Shown: positions 35,640-44,442 of the stretch, piece after piece
Layout of the letters: each line of letters starts with the position of its first letter
Position numbering within the stretch: position 1 is the stretch's first letter
From: Fibrobacterota bacterium
GTDB taxonomy: Bacteria > Fibrobacterota > Chitinivibrionia > Chitinivibrionales > Chitinispirillaceae
Assembly (NCBI GenBank): GCA_023436205.1
Contig: JAEZKC010000068.1
Span: 62,001-126,000 of the forward strand
Reading direction: 5' to 3'
DNA length: 64,000 nt
Notes under the pieces: model-generated
Database searches by the model: none
Told to the model about the DNA's origin: nothing
Seen by the model: only the letters and a program-made list of their open reading frames with translations
Program-made: the position numbers and the translations under genes

Positions 35640-36382
35640 CGGGGCCCGCTTTTTCGCAAGAGAAAGTGAATACGTTCCGAACGGGGGGAGTACCTTTTGA
35701 AACTGTACCCGTCCCATATCCCCAGAATATTGAAATGCTCAGCGGGGATCACCTGTTCAATAGCGCTGACCGGGTACACTCGTTGCCGGTGACGCTCTTT
35801 GAATTTTTCAAATAGGCGGGGGTTTTCATCTGATTGTTTGTAAATAGTGAAATCATTGTGCTGAATGCAGGTGTTATCGTCATAGTAGCTGTGTCGCACA
35901 AAACTGAAATCACCATAATCTTCAAAGTCGAGGTATTCGCTGAAGTGACGAAGGGAATTGGCTTCTGTAGTGATATCAAAAAGGAAAAGCCCTCCCGGGG
36001 AGAGCATCTTTGCCACTGATTGAAAGAGGACTGCGAAATCGTCGACAGTGCGGAGGTAATTGATTCCGTCGTACAGAAAAAGCACCAGATCAAACTTGGT
36101 TTTGACCGGCAAGAAACGGGCATCGGCTGTACAAACGGGTAAATTGCGGATGCTGTGTGCCTGATGGCACATGGGAAGAGACAGGTCTGATCCGATATAG
36201 GAGTATCCCATTTTGACCAAGGTGGAACCCAGAACCCCAGTTCCAGCACCCAGTTCAAAAATACGGGGAAATCTGGAGTTGCCGTAACGGGCAACCACTC
36301 TTTTTATGAGATCAACCCACTCCTCATACTCCACATGACTCATCAGTCGATCATAAATCGGAGCCAGTGCATCGTATTGCAT
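35636..36382 (-). CDS. Class I SAM-dependent methyltransferase
   Basis: A 248-residue methyltransferase with motif I RIFELGAGTGVLGSTLVKMG near residue 40, the acidic YIGSDLSLPM after it, FDLVLFLYDGINYL as motif IV region and LSPGGLFLFDITTE as post-motif. This matches the Methyltransf_25/DUF4942-like small-molecule type; the substrate is unknown. The ATG at 36382 is used; a TTG four codons upstream overlaps the surA stop and is also possible. It lies between surA and ftsE with overlapping junctions on both sides, so it belongs to the same transcript. Confidence 0.78.
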   Translation of the reverse strand: MQYDALAPIYDRLMSHVEYEEWVDLIKRVVARYGNSRFPRIFELGAGTGVLGSTLVKMGYSYIGSDLSLPMCHQAHSIRNLPVCTADARFLPVKTKFDLVLFLYDGINYLRTVDDFAVLFQSVAKMLSPGGLFLFDITTEANSLRHFSEYLDFEDYGDFSFVRHSYYDDNTCIQHNDFTIYKQSDENPRLFEKFKERHRQRVYPVSAIEQVIPAEHFNILGIWDGYSFKRYSPRSERIHFLLRKSGPR

Positions 36383-36390
36383 AGTAACCG

Positions 36391-37683
36391 TCAAATCCGA
36401 ATGTCGATAAAGGTTTTCTCACGCCACTTGGAAATAGCCTCGATGAGCTTTTTTTGGGCGATTATTTCCTTTGCCTTCTCAGCGATGATAGGGTAATCGT
36501 TTTCCAGAGACAGCTTGCGGTTTTCAACACGCTCGTTAAGTCTGTAAAGAGAAATCATATCATCTTCCTGCACGGGAATACTGATCTGCCCCGGCTCCAG
36601 ATCCTTCACCGCATCCCGCACTGAAGAGCTGATGTCAAGCAGTGAAACCCACCCCAGATTTCCACCCCTGTTTTTGGTTACGTTGTCTGCACTGAGCTTT
36701 TTGGCGGTACTCTCAAATTCCTGGGAAGTTTTGATCGACTGTCGCAATGAATCCAGTCTGGCCTTCACCGTCTCCAGCTGCTTGGCATCCGGTGCCACAT
36801 TGATGAAAATTTGTCTGATTTTCACTTTCTGATCACGCTTCTCTATGACCTGAATTATGTGGTAACCAAGCCGCGTTTCAAAGGGTTCGCTGATCTGACC
36901 GGGAGTAAGTCCGAAAGCCCGTTCCTCAAAAGCAAGCTCGGTCGTGGAACCTTTTGATAAATACCCAAGGTCCCCCCCTTCAGCCCCCTCGGGACTTTGT
37001 GAGTATTTCTTGGCCATCTCCTCAAAACTGGCTCCGTTATCGAGTTGCTGCTTTATGGACTTTATTTTTTCGAAAGCTGCCTGCTTGATGGCATCTGATG
37101 CGGACAGTTTGAAACTCAACTTGGAGAGATTTACGCTTTCACCCACCTGAGGAAGACTGTCTCCGTATTCGGAAAAAAACTGCTCCACATCTTTACGATT
37201 GACCTTTGTGGAAAAGTAATAGGTCTGCTGGAGCTTTTGCTTATAAAGCTGCTCTTTAATTGCTCTGCGCGCTTCGCTTTTGAACCGGTGCAGCGTTGTA
37301 CCCTGGCGCTCCTGGAGCTCCTTTTCAAGCTGTTCCATAGTTAGATTGTTCTGGTTTAGAATCATGGCGATGTGATTATTGAGAGCATTTTCCACCTCTT
37401 CGCTTTTCACGGAGATAGTGCTGTCCTCCTTGGCCTGAACCAGAAGTACCTTGTTATCAACCAGCTCCTGCAGTATGGAAGGGGACACTTTCTGCAGATC
37501 GACAGAGTCGGGGTCGAGCCCCTGACCGGAAATGCGCATCTGAATGTAAGCATCAAGCTCAGATTTCAGAATGATTTCATCTCCCACCACGGCCACTATA
37601 CCATCCAGGCGCTCCTGTGGTGCGGCATATCCCATCATCGCCGCCGCGGCTACCGTAACAGCTGCTACTTGCCAAAGTTTCAC
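36391..37683 (-). CDS. surA: SurA-like periplasmic chaperone/peptidyl-prolyl isomerase with two parvulin domains
   Basis: A 430-residue exported protein starting at GTG, eight bases after AGGAG. It has a signal peptide (LWQVAAVTVAAAAMMGYA), then the SurA N-terminal chaperone domain (LDGIVAVVGDEIILKSELDA, LVDNKVLLVQAKED). Two parvulin-type rotamase domains follow. The first contains FEEMAKKYSQSPEGAEGGDLGYLSKG and LGYHIIQVIEKR; the second contains TKNRGGNLGWVS and DLEPGQISIPVQ. Length and order equal those of E. coli SurA, which delivers outer-membrane proteins to the Bam complex. It lies between two other folding or surface genes on the leftward transcript. Confidence 0.88.
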   Translation of the reverse strand: MKLWQVAAVTVAAAAMMGYAAPQERLDGIVAVVGDEIILKSELDAYIQMRISGQGLDPDSVDLQKVSPSILQELVDNKVLLVQAKEDSTISVKSEEVENALNNHIAMILNQNNLTMEQLEKELQERQGTTLHRFKSEARRAIKEQLYKQKLQQTYYFSTKVNRKDVEQFFSEYGDSLPQVGESVNLSKLSFKLSASDAIKQAAFEKIKSIKQQLDNGASFEEMAKKYSQSPEGAEGGDLGYLSKGSTTELAFEERAFGLTPGQISEPFETRLGYHIIQVIEKRDQKVKIRQIFINVAPDAKQLETVKARLDSLRQSIKTSQEFESTAKKLSADNVTKNRGGNLGWVSLLDISSSVRDAVKDLEPGQISIPVQEDDMISLYRLNERVENRKLSLENDYPIIAEKAKEIIAQKKLIEAISKWREKTFIDIRI

Positions 37684-37742
37684 TTCAGATTCTCCTAGGG
37701 TTGTTAAAACAAATCATAATTCATGCCCCGCTATCTAATCCC

Positions 37743-38621
37743 TCAGCGCTCAACGGTTGCAGGTGTGCTACTGTCCACCGGCTTGTCCGATCCGGGGATA
37801 AGATCAAAATTGAACTCTACATCGGTTTTAAGGCGCAGTTCAGAGATCAGTTTCTCCACCTCACCCTTTTGAGTGACATTGGACAGCTGACTGACAATCT
37901 TGTCACGCACCTCTTCTTCAGTGGCAATCCCACCCTTTTCAAACTTGCTGATTAATCTTAAAATATGATACCCCTCCTCGGTTTTTACCGGACCGATTAT
38001 GGAGGGTACGGATGCTGCGGAAATAGCCTGCCTCAGAATAGGGGGAATCGCCTCAAGAACTACAAACGGAGTGCTCGCCACATCTCCCGAAGGGTACTTT
38101 GAACGGGATACGACCAGGTCCTGAAAGTTTTCCGGCGTGGCAATCCGACGTATCTCCTGAGCTTCAGAAGCATCATCCACTACAATTTCATAATATTTGA
38201 CCACATTCTGTTCCCGGACAAACAACTGCTTGTTTTTCTGGTAGTAATCAGAAATGGCGTTGTCGCTTACAGCAGAACTGTTTTCAGCCGAACAGCGGTT
38301 TATCATTTCGGCACTCAGAAGATCCTTTTTCATTTTTTCCAGCCGGGATTTGATTTCCTTCTCCTTGTCTACTTTTCGCCGGAGCGCTTCCTGATAAAGA
38401 AGTTCTGTACTGATCCACTGCCGCACGTAATTTGCATTCTGCTCGTGAGTTATAAGTTCACTGTACTCGGCGGGAATGCTGTTGTACAGATCGTCCAGAG
38501 TCAGAACTGCATCACCCACTCTGGCTATAACCGGACTGGATGGCTTGGAAGAGCAGACCACCAGCACCATCACTGAACAGAGTAATACGACCGGGATCAA
38601 ACGATATTTTTGGAAGGACAT
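37743..38621 (-). CDS. Parvulin-type peptidyl-prolyl isomerase lipoprotein
   Basis: A 292-residue protein. The ATG at 38621 follows AAAGG and gives a lipoprotein signal with the acylated Cys in VLVVCSS (near residue 24). A SurA-N-like helical domain (RVGDAVLTLDDLYNSIP) is followed by one parvulin domain (VVKYYEIVVDDASEAQEIRR, GPVKTEEGYHILRLISKF). It resembles PrsA-like foldases and probably assists folding in the periplasm, anchored to a membrane. A 59-bp gap separates it from surA downstream, so the two foldases are likely co-expressed. Confidence 0.8.
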   Translation of the reverse strand: MSFQKYRLIPVVLLCSVMVLVVCSSKPSSPVIARVGDAVLTLDDLYNSIPAEYSELITHEQNANYVRQWISTELLYQEALRRKVDKEKEIKSRLEKMKKDLLSAEMINRCSAENSSAVSDNAISDYYQKNKQLFVREQNVVKYYEIVVDDASEAQEIRRIATPENFQDLVVSRSKYPSGDVASTPFVVLEAIPPILRQAISAASVPSIIGPVKTEEGYHILRLISKFEKGGIATEEEVRDKIVSQLSNVTQKGEVEKLISELRLKTDVEFNFDLIPGSDKPVDSSTPATVER

Positions 38622-38764
38622 GAGAGCCTTTCTTAAACAGCAAATGCCGCTATCTGTCAAAAATCAAGAGAGCCGATGTTAATGATGTGCGCCAGGGAAA
38701 CTTAACCTAACGGCTCTGTATCACATTATATAAAGATAAATGATGCTCTGCCCTAAAATCCAAG

Positions 38765-41700
38765 TCAGGCTGCAGCCTGTGCCGGCGCATTGGCTGCTTT
38801 TTCCAGAATCGCGGCCGTTTCAAGTGCCCGTTCTATGGTACCGGTTGCGGCCAGTGCGGCTTTTAGCTGTACCTGAGACTCATAAAAGACCTCAAACTGA
38901 TACTCCGAACTCTCGAAAAACCGCCTGATTCGTTCTTTGGCCGTATCCTGATCTCCCTCTATATAAAGAAGCAAATAGCCCTCTTTATTGATTGCCACCC
39001 GTGAGCAGCCCGCCAGTTGGCCCCAGATCTTAAGCTGCATAAGCAGAAAGAGTGCCTGTACACTTTCCGGAAGCGGGCCGAAACGGTCGGATATGCCCTT
39101 TTCTGTTTCGTTGAGCTCCTGGATACTCCGTACCGAAGACATCTCCTGATATACTGCAATTCTGGTGGGACCATCGGATATGTATTCAGTTGGTATATAA
39201 GCCTGAAGCGAAACCTCAAGCTTGGTCTCGGGTAGCTGTACCTTGGCGTCCTTTTCACCCTTAAGCTCATCGACCGCTTCCTGCAGGAGTCTGCAGTATA
39301 ACTCAAAACCTACTGCGGCGATAAATCCGTGCTGGCGCGTTCCAAGCAGATTTCCCGCACCGCGAATTTCCAAATCTCTCATGGCGATCTGAAAACCGCT
39401 CCCCAAATCAGTATACTGCTCCAGTGCCCTGAGGCGCTTGAGGGAATCTTCGTTGACCTGCTTGAACGGGGGAGTCAGAAAATAAGCAAAAGCCTGCTCC
39501 GATGATCTTCCCACGCGTCCCCTGAGCTGATACAGCTGTGAAAGGCCAAGGGTATCGGCCCTGTTCACCACAATGGTATTCACGTTTGGAATATCCAGTC
39601 CGTTTTCAATAATCACTGTGGATAGCAAGATATCGTAGCGCCCGGCGATAAACTCCTTCATTATCATCTCCAGCTCGTCTTCGTGCATCTGCCCATGAGC
39701 GCTGATCACTTTGGCTTTAGGAACGAGCTGTTCAAGCTTGTCCTGGAGAGCGGGAATGTTTTTGATGCGGTTGTTGACGAAGTAAACCTGCCCGCCTCTG
39801 TCAAGCTCGTCCTCTATGGCATTTTTCACCAGCTCATCATGATATTCCGCAACCCTGGTCTCAATAGGAAGCCGGTTGCGGGGAGGTGTATTGATGATCG
39901 AGAGGTCGCGTGCCCCGATTAGAGACATGTGAAGCGTTCTGGGGATGGGGGTGGCGGTCATTGAAAGCACATCAACCTTGTAGCGCAACTGCTTGAGAGC
40001 TTCCTTGTGCTTTACACCGAAACGCTGTTCCTCATCGATGATTAACAGGCCTAAGTTCTTGAATTTTATATCTTGAGAAAGAATACGATGAGTGCCGATG
40101 AGGATATCCACTTCACCTGCGTTCAGCTTTTCCAGAGTGACTTTCTGCTCCTTGCCCTTCTGGAAGCGGCTCATGGCTGCGATTCTGACCGGGAAATTGA
40201 CCATCCGCTCTGAAAATGTATTGAAGTGCTGAGCTGCCAGTATGGTAGTGGGAGCAAGTACGGCGACCTGATAACCTGACATAACCGCCTTGAATGCCGC
40301 TCGCATAGCCACTTCGGTTTTCCCGAACCCCACGTCTCCGCATATCAGCCGATCCATTGGCTTGGCGGATTCCATATCCTCTTTGGCTTCCTTCACGGCC
40401 CTGAGCTGATCTGGTGTGGGATCGTAAATGAAAGAATCCTCAAACTCCTTCTGCCAGAGTGTGTCCGGGGCAAATTTGATGCCTTCCAGAAACTGACGCC
40501 TGGCATAGAGGTCGATGAGCTCCTGGGCCATTTCCCGCAGGCTTTCCCGCGTTCTGGTTTTAAGCCTCTCCCAGGATGCGGTCCCCAGTTTCGATAACGG
40601 CGGTGCGACTCCCTCTTTGCCCACGTATTTCTGAACCTTGTGGAAGTCCTCCACCGGGACATACACCTTGGCATGATCTGCATAAATGATTACCATGCAA
40701 TCACTTACAGTGTCGCCTGTCTGAATTCTCTCCACCCCGATGAACTTACCTATACCATGGTCTTCGTGCACGATGGTATCCTGGGGGGCTAGAGAATCAA
40801 AGCCGGTTATGGGAATGCCGCTTTTCTGCTTCTTGGTTCTTATCGGTCGATAGGTGCGGTTGAAAATCTGGTTTTCAGAGTAGATGAGAAGCTTTAATTC
40901 CTTAGATATAAAACCGTGGTGGAGAATCCCCGTATGCAGCTCAACAAAGGAGGCGGCTTCACCCAGAAGCTCCTGCATTCTCTCGGCATGCCCTGTATTG
41001 GGGCTGAGGATCACGCAGCGGTAACCATCGTTATGGCGTGCACTGAGGTCCTCTACAATAGGATCGATCTCCCTCTGGAGTTGAGGCTGTTCGACGAATC
41101 CCATTGTGTATGTCTGCGTATCTCTGGGAACGTCAAGGGTTTCCATGTAAATGCAGTCATAAAAGGAAAGTTCCTCCTCAACTGAATCTTCTCTGAAGAG
41201 CAGTTTGTCCGGAGGGGAAACCAGCGGAGCAAAGATTTCAGGAACTCTTTCCAGATGTCGAACATAGTTCTGTCGTCCCTCATCGAGCCTTCGGTTGACC
41301 GGAACCAGATCGTCCCAAACCACGGTGGCGTCACTTGAGAGGTAATCGAGTATGGAGGATGACTTTACATCAAACCAGTGAAGAAACCATTCGATACCCT
41401 CAAGATCACCAACGGTTTTCCACTGGTGCTCAAGCTTCTGCACCGCTGAGGAATCGATTCCTTTTTTCTCACAGTAATCGGTCATATTCCGGAGTGCTTC
41501 AGCGATCTGTTCATCATTGAACAGAAATTCACGCATCGGCATTATTTCCAATGACTTGCGTGGCCCCTGGCTTTTTTGAGTGAATACGTCGAAACCCCGT
41601 ATGGATTCAATCGTATCTCCCCAGAATTCAATGCGGTACGGGTTTTCAGAGAGGAACGGGTACACATCCACGATTCCGCCTCTGATGGAAAAGGTTCCCA

Positions 41701-42214
41701 GGTCGGAAGTCTGGTTTTCCCGACGAAATCCTCCGTCAGTGAGCCACTGGGAAAGCGAGGAAATTGAAAGCTCATCTCCCGGTTCAAGTCTGATAATAGA
41801 GTTAAAGAGTTTTTTGCCCTGGGGCAGCCTCTGTGAAAGGGTGGTAAAAGGGGCTATTACCAGTTGCCTTTGACCATCAAGGAGAGTCGAAAGTACTTTG
41901 AAACGGGCTTCAACCGTGGGTCCGAAGGGGGACTTCATGTTGTAGGGAACTGCATCTCTTGATGGAAAAAGAGAGATATCCTGTTCGCTGAGAAAACTTC
42001 TGCAATCATCAAAAAGGGTTTCGGCACGTTTACTGTTTTCGACCAGAACAAGTATGGTGCTTTGAGCTTGCCGGTAGAGATCGGAAAGCAGAAACGCATC
42101 GCTGGATCCGGCTAACCCTTTGAACAAAGCATTTTTAGGCCTGTCTGAACGATACAGGTCTAATTGAGGTATGTTTGCCGATGCCAGTGAATCGGAGAGT
42201 TTAGTTATATCCAT
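38765..42214 (-). CDS. mfd: Transcription-repair coupling factor
   Basis: A 1149-residue Mfd, the ATP-driven translocase that removes stalled RNA polymerase and recruits UvrA. The N-terminal UvrB-homology part (SRDAVPYNMKSPFG, GTFSIRGGIVDVYPF) is followed by the CarD-like RNA-polymerase-interaction domain near residue 478 (DTIVHEDHGIGKFIGVERI). Then come the RecG-like translocase motifs: Walker A CGDVGFGKTE near 623, DEEQ near 723, SMTATPIPRTL near 751, and QLRGRVGRSSEQAFAYF. The C-terminal TRCF domain (EISDRFGPLPESV-like) closes the protein. Length is normal. It is the first protein gene of the leftward block, 46 bp after a tRNA gene on the same strand. Confidence 0.96.
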   Translation of the reverse strand: MDITKLSDSLASANIPQLDLYRSDRPKNALFKGLAGSSDAFLLSDLYRQAQSTILVLVENSKRAETLFDDCRSFLSEQDISLFPSRDAVPYNMKSPFGPTVEARFKVLSTLLDGQRQLVIAPFTTLSQRLPQGKKLFNSIIRLEPGDELSISSLSQWLTDGGFRRENQTSDLGTFSIRGGIVDVYPFLSENPYRIEFWGDTIESIRGFDVFTQKSQGPRKSLEIMPMREFLFNDEQIAEALRNMTDYCEKKGIDSSAVQKLEHQWKTVGDLEGIEWFLHWFDVKSSSILDYLSSDATVVWDDLVPVNRRLDEGRQNYVRHLERVPEIFAPLVSPPDKLLFREDSVEEELSFYDCIYMETLDVPRDTQTYTMGFVEQPQLQREIDPIVEDLSARHNDGYRCVILSPNTGHAERMQELLGEAASFVELHTGILHHGFISKELKLLIYSENQIFNRTYRPIRTKKQKSGIPITGFDSLAPQDTIVHEDHGIGKFIGVERIQTGDTVSDCMVIIYADHAKVYVPVEDFHKVQKYVGKEGVAPPLSKLGTASWERLKTRTRESLREMAQELIDLYARRQFLEGIKFAPDTLWQKEFEDSFIYDPTPDQLRAVKEAKEDMESAKPMDRLICGDVGFGKTEVAMRAAFKAVMSGYQVAVLAPTTILAAQHFNTFSERMVNFPVRIAAMSRFQKGKEQKVTLEKLNAGEVDILIGTHRILSQDIKFKNLGLLIIDEEQRFGVKHKEALKQLRYKVDVLSMTATPIPRTLHMSLIGARDLSIINTPPRNRLPIETRVAEYHDELVKNAIEDELDRGGQVYFVNNRIKNIPALQDKLEQLVPKAKVISAHGQMHEDELEMIMKEFIAGRYDILLSTVIIENGLDIPNVNTIVVNRADTLGLSQLYQLRGRVGRSSEQAFAYFLTPPFKQVNEDSLKRLRALEQYTDLGSGFQIAMRDLEIRGAGNLLGTRQHGFIAAVGFELYCRLLQEAVDELKGEKDAKVQLPETKLEVSLQAYIPTEYISDGPTRIAVYQEMSSVRSIQELNETEKGISDRFGPLPESVQALFLLMQLKIWGQLAGCSRVAINKEGYLLLYIEGDQDTAKERIRRFFESSEYQFEVFYESQVQLKAALAATGTIERALETAAILEKAANAPAQAAA

Positions 42215-42260
42215 AATATTCTGAAATTGTAGAAGGGGCGGGAGGGCGGCACGGGGAAAA

Positions 42261-42332
42261 TGAGCTAGGAAGGATTCGAACCTTCGACTCTCGCCTTAAA
42301 AGGGCGATACTCTACCACTGAGTTACTAGCCC
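42261..42332 (-). tRNA. tRNA-Lys (anticodon UUU)
   Basis: A complete cloverleaf on the minus strand: acceptor GGGCTAG with CTAGCTC (one G-U pair), D stem ACTC with GAGT, anticodon stem TCGCC with GGCGA around loop CTTTTAA, and T arm GAAGG-TTCGAAT-CCTTC. The anticodon is therefore UUU (Lys). The discriminator is A and CCA is not encoded. It lies 46 bp upstream of mfd on the same strand. Confidence 0.95.
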
Positions 42333-42439
42333 AGGCCTGTTTAACCGTTGCCGGTAAAAAAGCTCCCAAAAAATAATTAAGAGAGAAAGATAAAGCAACA
42401 ATAATGACAATTTCGGTTTGGGGGAGGGGATATTTTCTC

Positions 42440-42480
42440 CCCCGTAGGTGAAACATGAGGCTATTATCTCACCTATGGGG
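42440..42480. repeat. REP-like palindrome 4, upstream of the RAYT gene
   Basis: A 41-bp copy, CCCCGTAGGTG...CACCTATGGGG, 56 bp before the transposase ATG. It is the left-hand member of the set flanking the transposase gene. Confidence 0.88.
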
Positions 42481-42535
42481 AAAAAGATAGGTTTTGTATT
42501 TGCTTATAAAACCTAGCCCCCTAAAAGGAGTTACT

Positions 42536-43531
42536 ATGTGCACAAAACCAAGGATCATTGTTCCCGGTGTTTATTATCATGTTACTTCGAGAGGTATCGC
42601 TGCAGAAGAAATATTTCCTAACCAGGACATGATATTATTCTTTCTCAAAGAAGTGAAAGAGACCCTGGAAAAATATTCATTTAAATGCCTGGGCTGGTCT
42701 GTGCAAAAAAATCATTACCATCTGATTTTGAAATCTAGCGATGTGCCGATATCTTTATTTTTACAAAGGTTGAACTCAAATTATGCCAAGTATTTCAATA
42801 AAGAGTCATCTCGGGAGGGGGTGGTTTTCTACCGGAGATTTGCCTCCATCATTGTCCAGAAAGATCGTGGTTTAAAAGAGCTTATCCGTTATGTGCATCT
42901 GAATCCAATCCGATGTGATCATTGCAAACGGAGTGAGTTGGCGGACTATCAGTGGAGTGGGCATTCCGCAGCAATGAAAAACATCGATGATGGCATTTTG
43001 GATAGGGAAGAAATGTTAGGCTGTTTTGATAATGACATTCAGCAGTACTATGATTTCATGGCTGCTGGTTGTGATAAATCAGACCCAACGATTGAGAATG
43101 TCAGAAATGCAAATAAAGGGGCTCAGAACTTCTCAAAATCGGAATCATGGGTGATTGGAGATGCTCAATTCATCTCTTATGTGCTCCTAAAGGATAGGAG
43201 CCGAAAAGCAAGAATCGCTCGTCATGAGCTTGAACAGTTTTCTCTGGCCAAGTTGCATTCTTGTATTTCTGAAAGATTTGATGTGAAATTTGAAGATTTT
43301 TTCAAACAGGGTCGAAATGACTACAAGTCCAAAATTCGCCAAGTATTTGTATACACGGGAAAATACCGTTTTGATTTTTCAGGGAAGATACTAGCTAATT
43401 ATCTTGGGATTACCGGATCTGCTGTTTCCCGCATGATTTCAAGAGCTGCTATTCTGTTTGAACATACTGAACTGGCAGAGACAATTGAATTAATGTTTGA
43501 TGATTCTGCGAAGGAATTGATTGAAGTGTAG
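42536..43531 (+). CDS. REP-associated tyrosine transposase (RAYT, Y1/HUH family)
   Basis: A 331-residue Y1_Tnp-domain protein. The start ATG follows AAAGGAG. The domain opens with PRIIVPGVYYHVTSRG. The HUH metal-binding motif is H60-Y61-H62 in VQKNHYHLILKS, and the likely catalytic tyrosine is Y119 in IRYVHLNPIR. The C-terminal 100 residues end in a helix-turn-helix (GKILANYLGITGSAVSRMISRA), an extension seen in larger RAYTs. RAYTs are single-copy domesticated relatives of IS200/IS605 transposases that process and spread REP palindromes. This gene has such palindromes on both sides and no terminal inverted repeats or target-site duplication of its own. The fold and motifs look intact. Confidence 0.92.
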   Translation: MCTKPRIIVPGVYYHVTSRGIAAEEIFPNQDMILFFLKEVKETLEKYSFKCLGWSVQKNHYHLILKSSDVPISLFLQRLNSNYAKYFNKESSREGVVFYRRFASIIVQKDRGLKELIRYVHLNPIRCDHCKRSELADYQWSGHSAAMKNIDDGILDREEMLGCFDNDIQQYYDFMAAGCDKSDPTIENVRNANKGAQNFSKSESWVIGDAQFISYVLLKDRSRKARIARHELEQFSLAKLHSCISERFDVKFEDFFKQGRNDYKSKIRQVFVYTGKYRFDFSGKILANYLGITGSAVSRMISRAAILFEHTELAETIELMFDDSAKELIEV

Positions 43532-43842
43532 TTAAAACAGTGAAGGTGAAATAAGTATTAAAAAAAACTGAGTTTTAGAAGTTATGTGAGATTTTTTTCT
43601 GGAAGTAAAAGCAGGTACTTGCTTCAAAGACTAAAATCGGAACAAATCATTATATTGAACATTTGGAGCTGCCCTGGTCAGGTTTTTGCTTGGTCGGGGC
43701 ATTTTTCTATTCCCCGTAGGTGATTTTTTTAATCGATGATGCACCTAAGGGGTAGCGTCTTTAGATTTGAACAGTCGGATCTTTCCTTGTGAATAGGAGC
43801 TATTCTTTTCCCCATAGATAACATATTGATTCCATGATTCAC
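43532..43842. other. 311-bp gene-free stretch holding two REP palindromes
   Basis: Between the RAYT stop and the DUF5329 gene lie palindromes 5 and 6. A GGTCAGG...TTGGTCGGGGC segment near 43675-43700 could form a weak hairpin. No open reading frame with a ribosome-binding site is seen. Confidence 0.6.
43712..43752. repeat. REP-like palindrome 5
   Basis: A 41-bp copy, CCCCGTAGGTG...CACCTAAGGGG, 181 bp after the RAYT stop codon. Confidence 0.87.
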
Positions 43843-43850
43843 CTACGGGG
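43810..43850. repeat. REP-like palindrome 6, overlapping the DUF5329 stop codon
   Basis: A 41-bp copy with one degenerate arm (CCCCATAGATA) and one perfect arm (CACCTACGGGG). The perfect arm supplies the last codons and the TAG stop of the minus-strand DUF5329 gene. Confidence 0.87.
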
Positions 43851-44229
43851 CCTCATCGGCTCCCTCTATAGCACCAAGCAACCCCCTCAAGTATTCCCCG
43901 CTTCCCATCTCCTTCCCGTCTGCAAAACGGATCAGGTAGGGCTTCCCTGTAGTGGAAGACATCGTGGCCACTTTTCCTATGAAATCTTCCGCGGTAAGTA
44001 TCTCCTTCGATTTTGCTTTCCATTTGCCCCTCAAAAAACGACCCGCGATATCAGCCTTGTAGGCTTTCCCGTTACGAATAAATTGAGCGTCCTTCTGTTT
44101 TTCCACAGAGGCGATCAGGAACTCAATTTTTGCCAGTTCTTCCTGGGAAATGGAATCTTTGGTCATGGCAGTTGAAGGTAGTAGTAAAAGTGCCATCATT
44201 AATAAGGATTGTACTGCTGATTTTTTCAT
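43843..44229 (-). CDS. DUF5329-family secreted protein
   Basis: A 128-residue protein starting at the ATG at 44229, with a signal peptide (MKKSAVQSLLMMALLLLPS). The mature part matches DUF5329: EELAKIEFLIASVEKQKDAQFIRNG, then RFLRGKWKAKSKEILTAEDF and the characteristic STTGKPYLIRFADGKEMGSGEYL. It is a small periplasmic protein of unknown function. The frame runs into REP palindrome 6, which provides the terminal Ala-Pro codons and TAG, so the original C-terminus may have been replaced. It is divergent from the GH8 gene. Confidence 0.75.
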   Translation of the reverse strand: MKKSAVQSLLMMALLLLPSTAMTKDSISQEELAKIEFLIASVEKQKDAQFIRNGKAYKADIAGRFLRGKWKAKSKEILTAEDFIGKVATMSSTTGKPYLIRFADGKEMGSGEYLRGLLGAIEGADEAP

Positions 44230-44345
44230 GATGGAAAAATACAGCCCGACTTGGGTCATCGCAAATCAATAATAAACCGACAGGTCTCACTTTGCAAAAC
44301 GTCAGAAAACATTGACAAAATGCCCGAATCACGAAAATATCAATA

Positions 44346-44369
44346 ATATTTGCGCTTTTCTGCAAATAT
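44346..44369. promoter_or_regulatory. Perfect inverted repeat upstream of GH8 (operator candidate)
   Basis: ATATTTGC, eight bases, GCAAATAT. This perfect 8+8 dyad lies 73 bp upstream of the GH8 ATG. A TATATT at 44387-44392 could be the -10 box, placing the dyad over the -35 region. It fits a dimeric regulator site controlling the cellulase gene; the regulator is unknown. Confidence 0.5.
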
Positions 44370-44442
44370 GACGCCTGCATTTTGCCTATATTAACCCCAT
44401 TACGTCATAGACCCACATCTAACCCTGAAGGAGTTATGTATT

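Noticed and set aside
35749..36294. 181-codon alternative frame within the methyltransferase gene
   Set aside because: The other frame on the same strand contains motif I and later methyltransferase motifs in order.
42440..43850. Complete insertion sequence of the IS200/IS605 type
   Set aside because: The transposase has the RAYT-type C-terminal extension, single palindromes of a dispersed family flank it, and there are no element ends unique to it.
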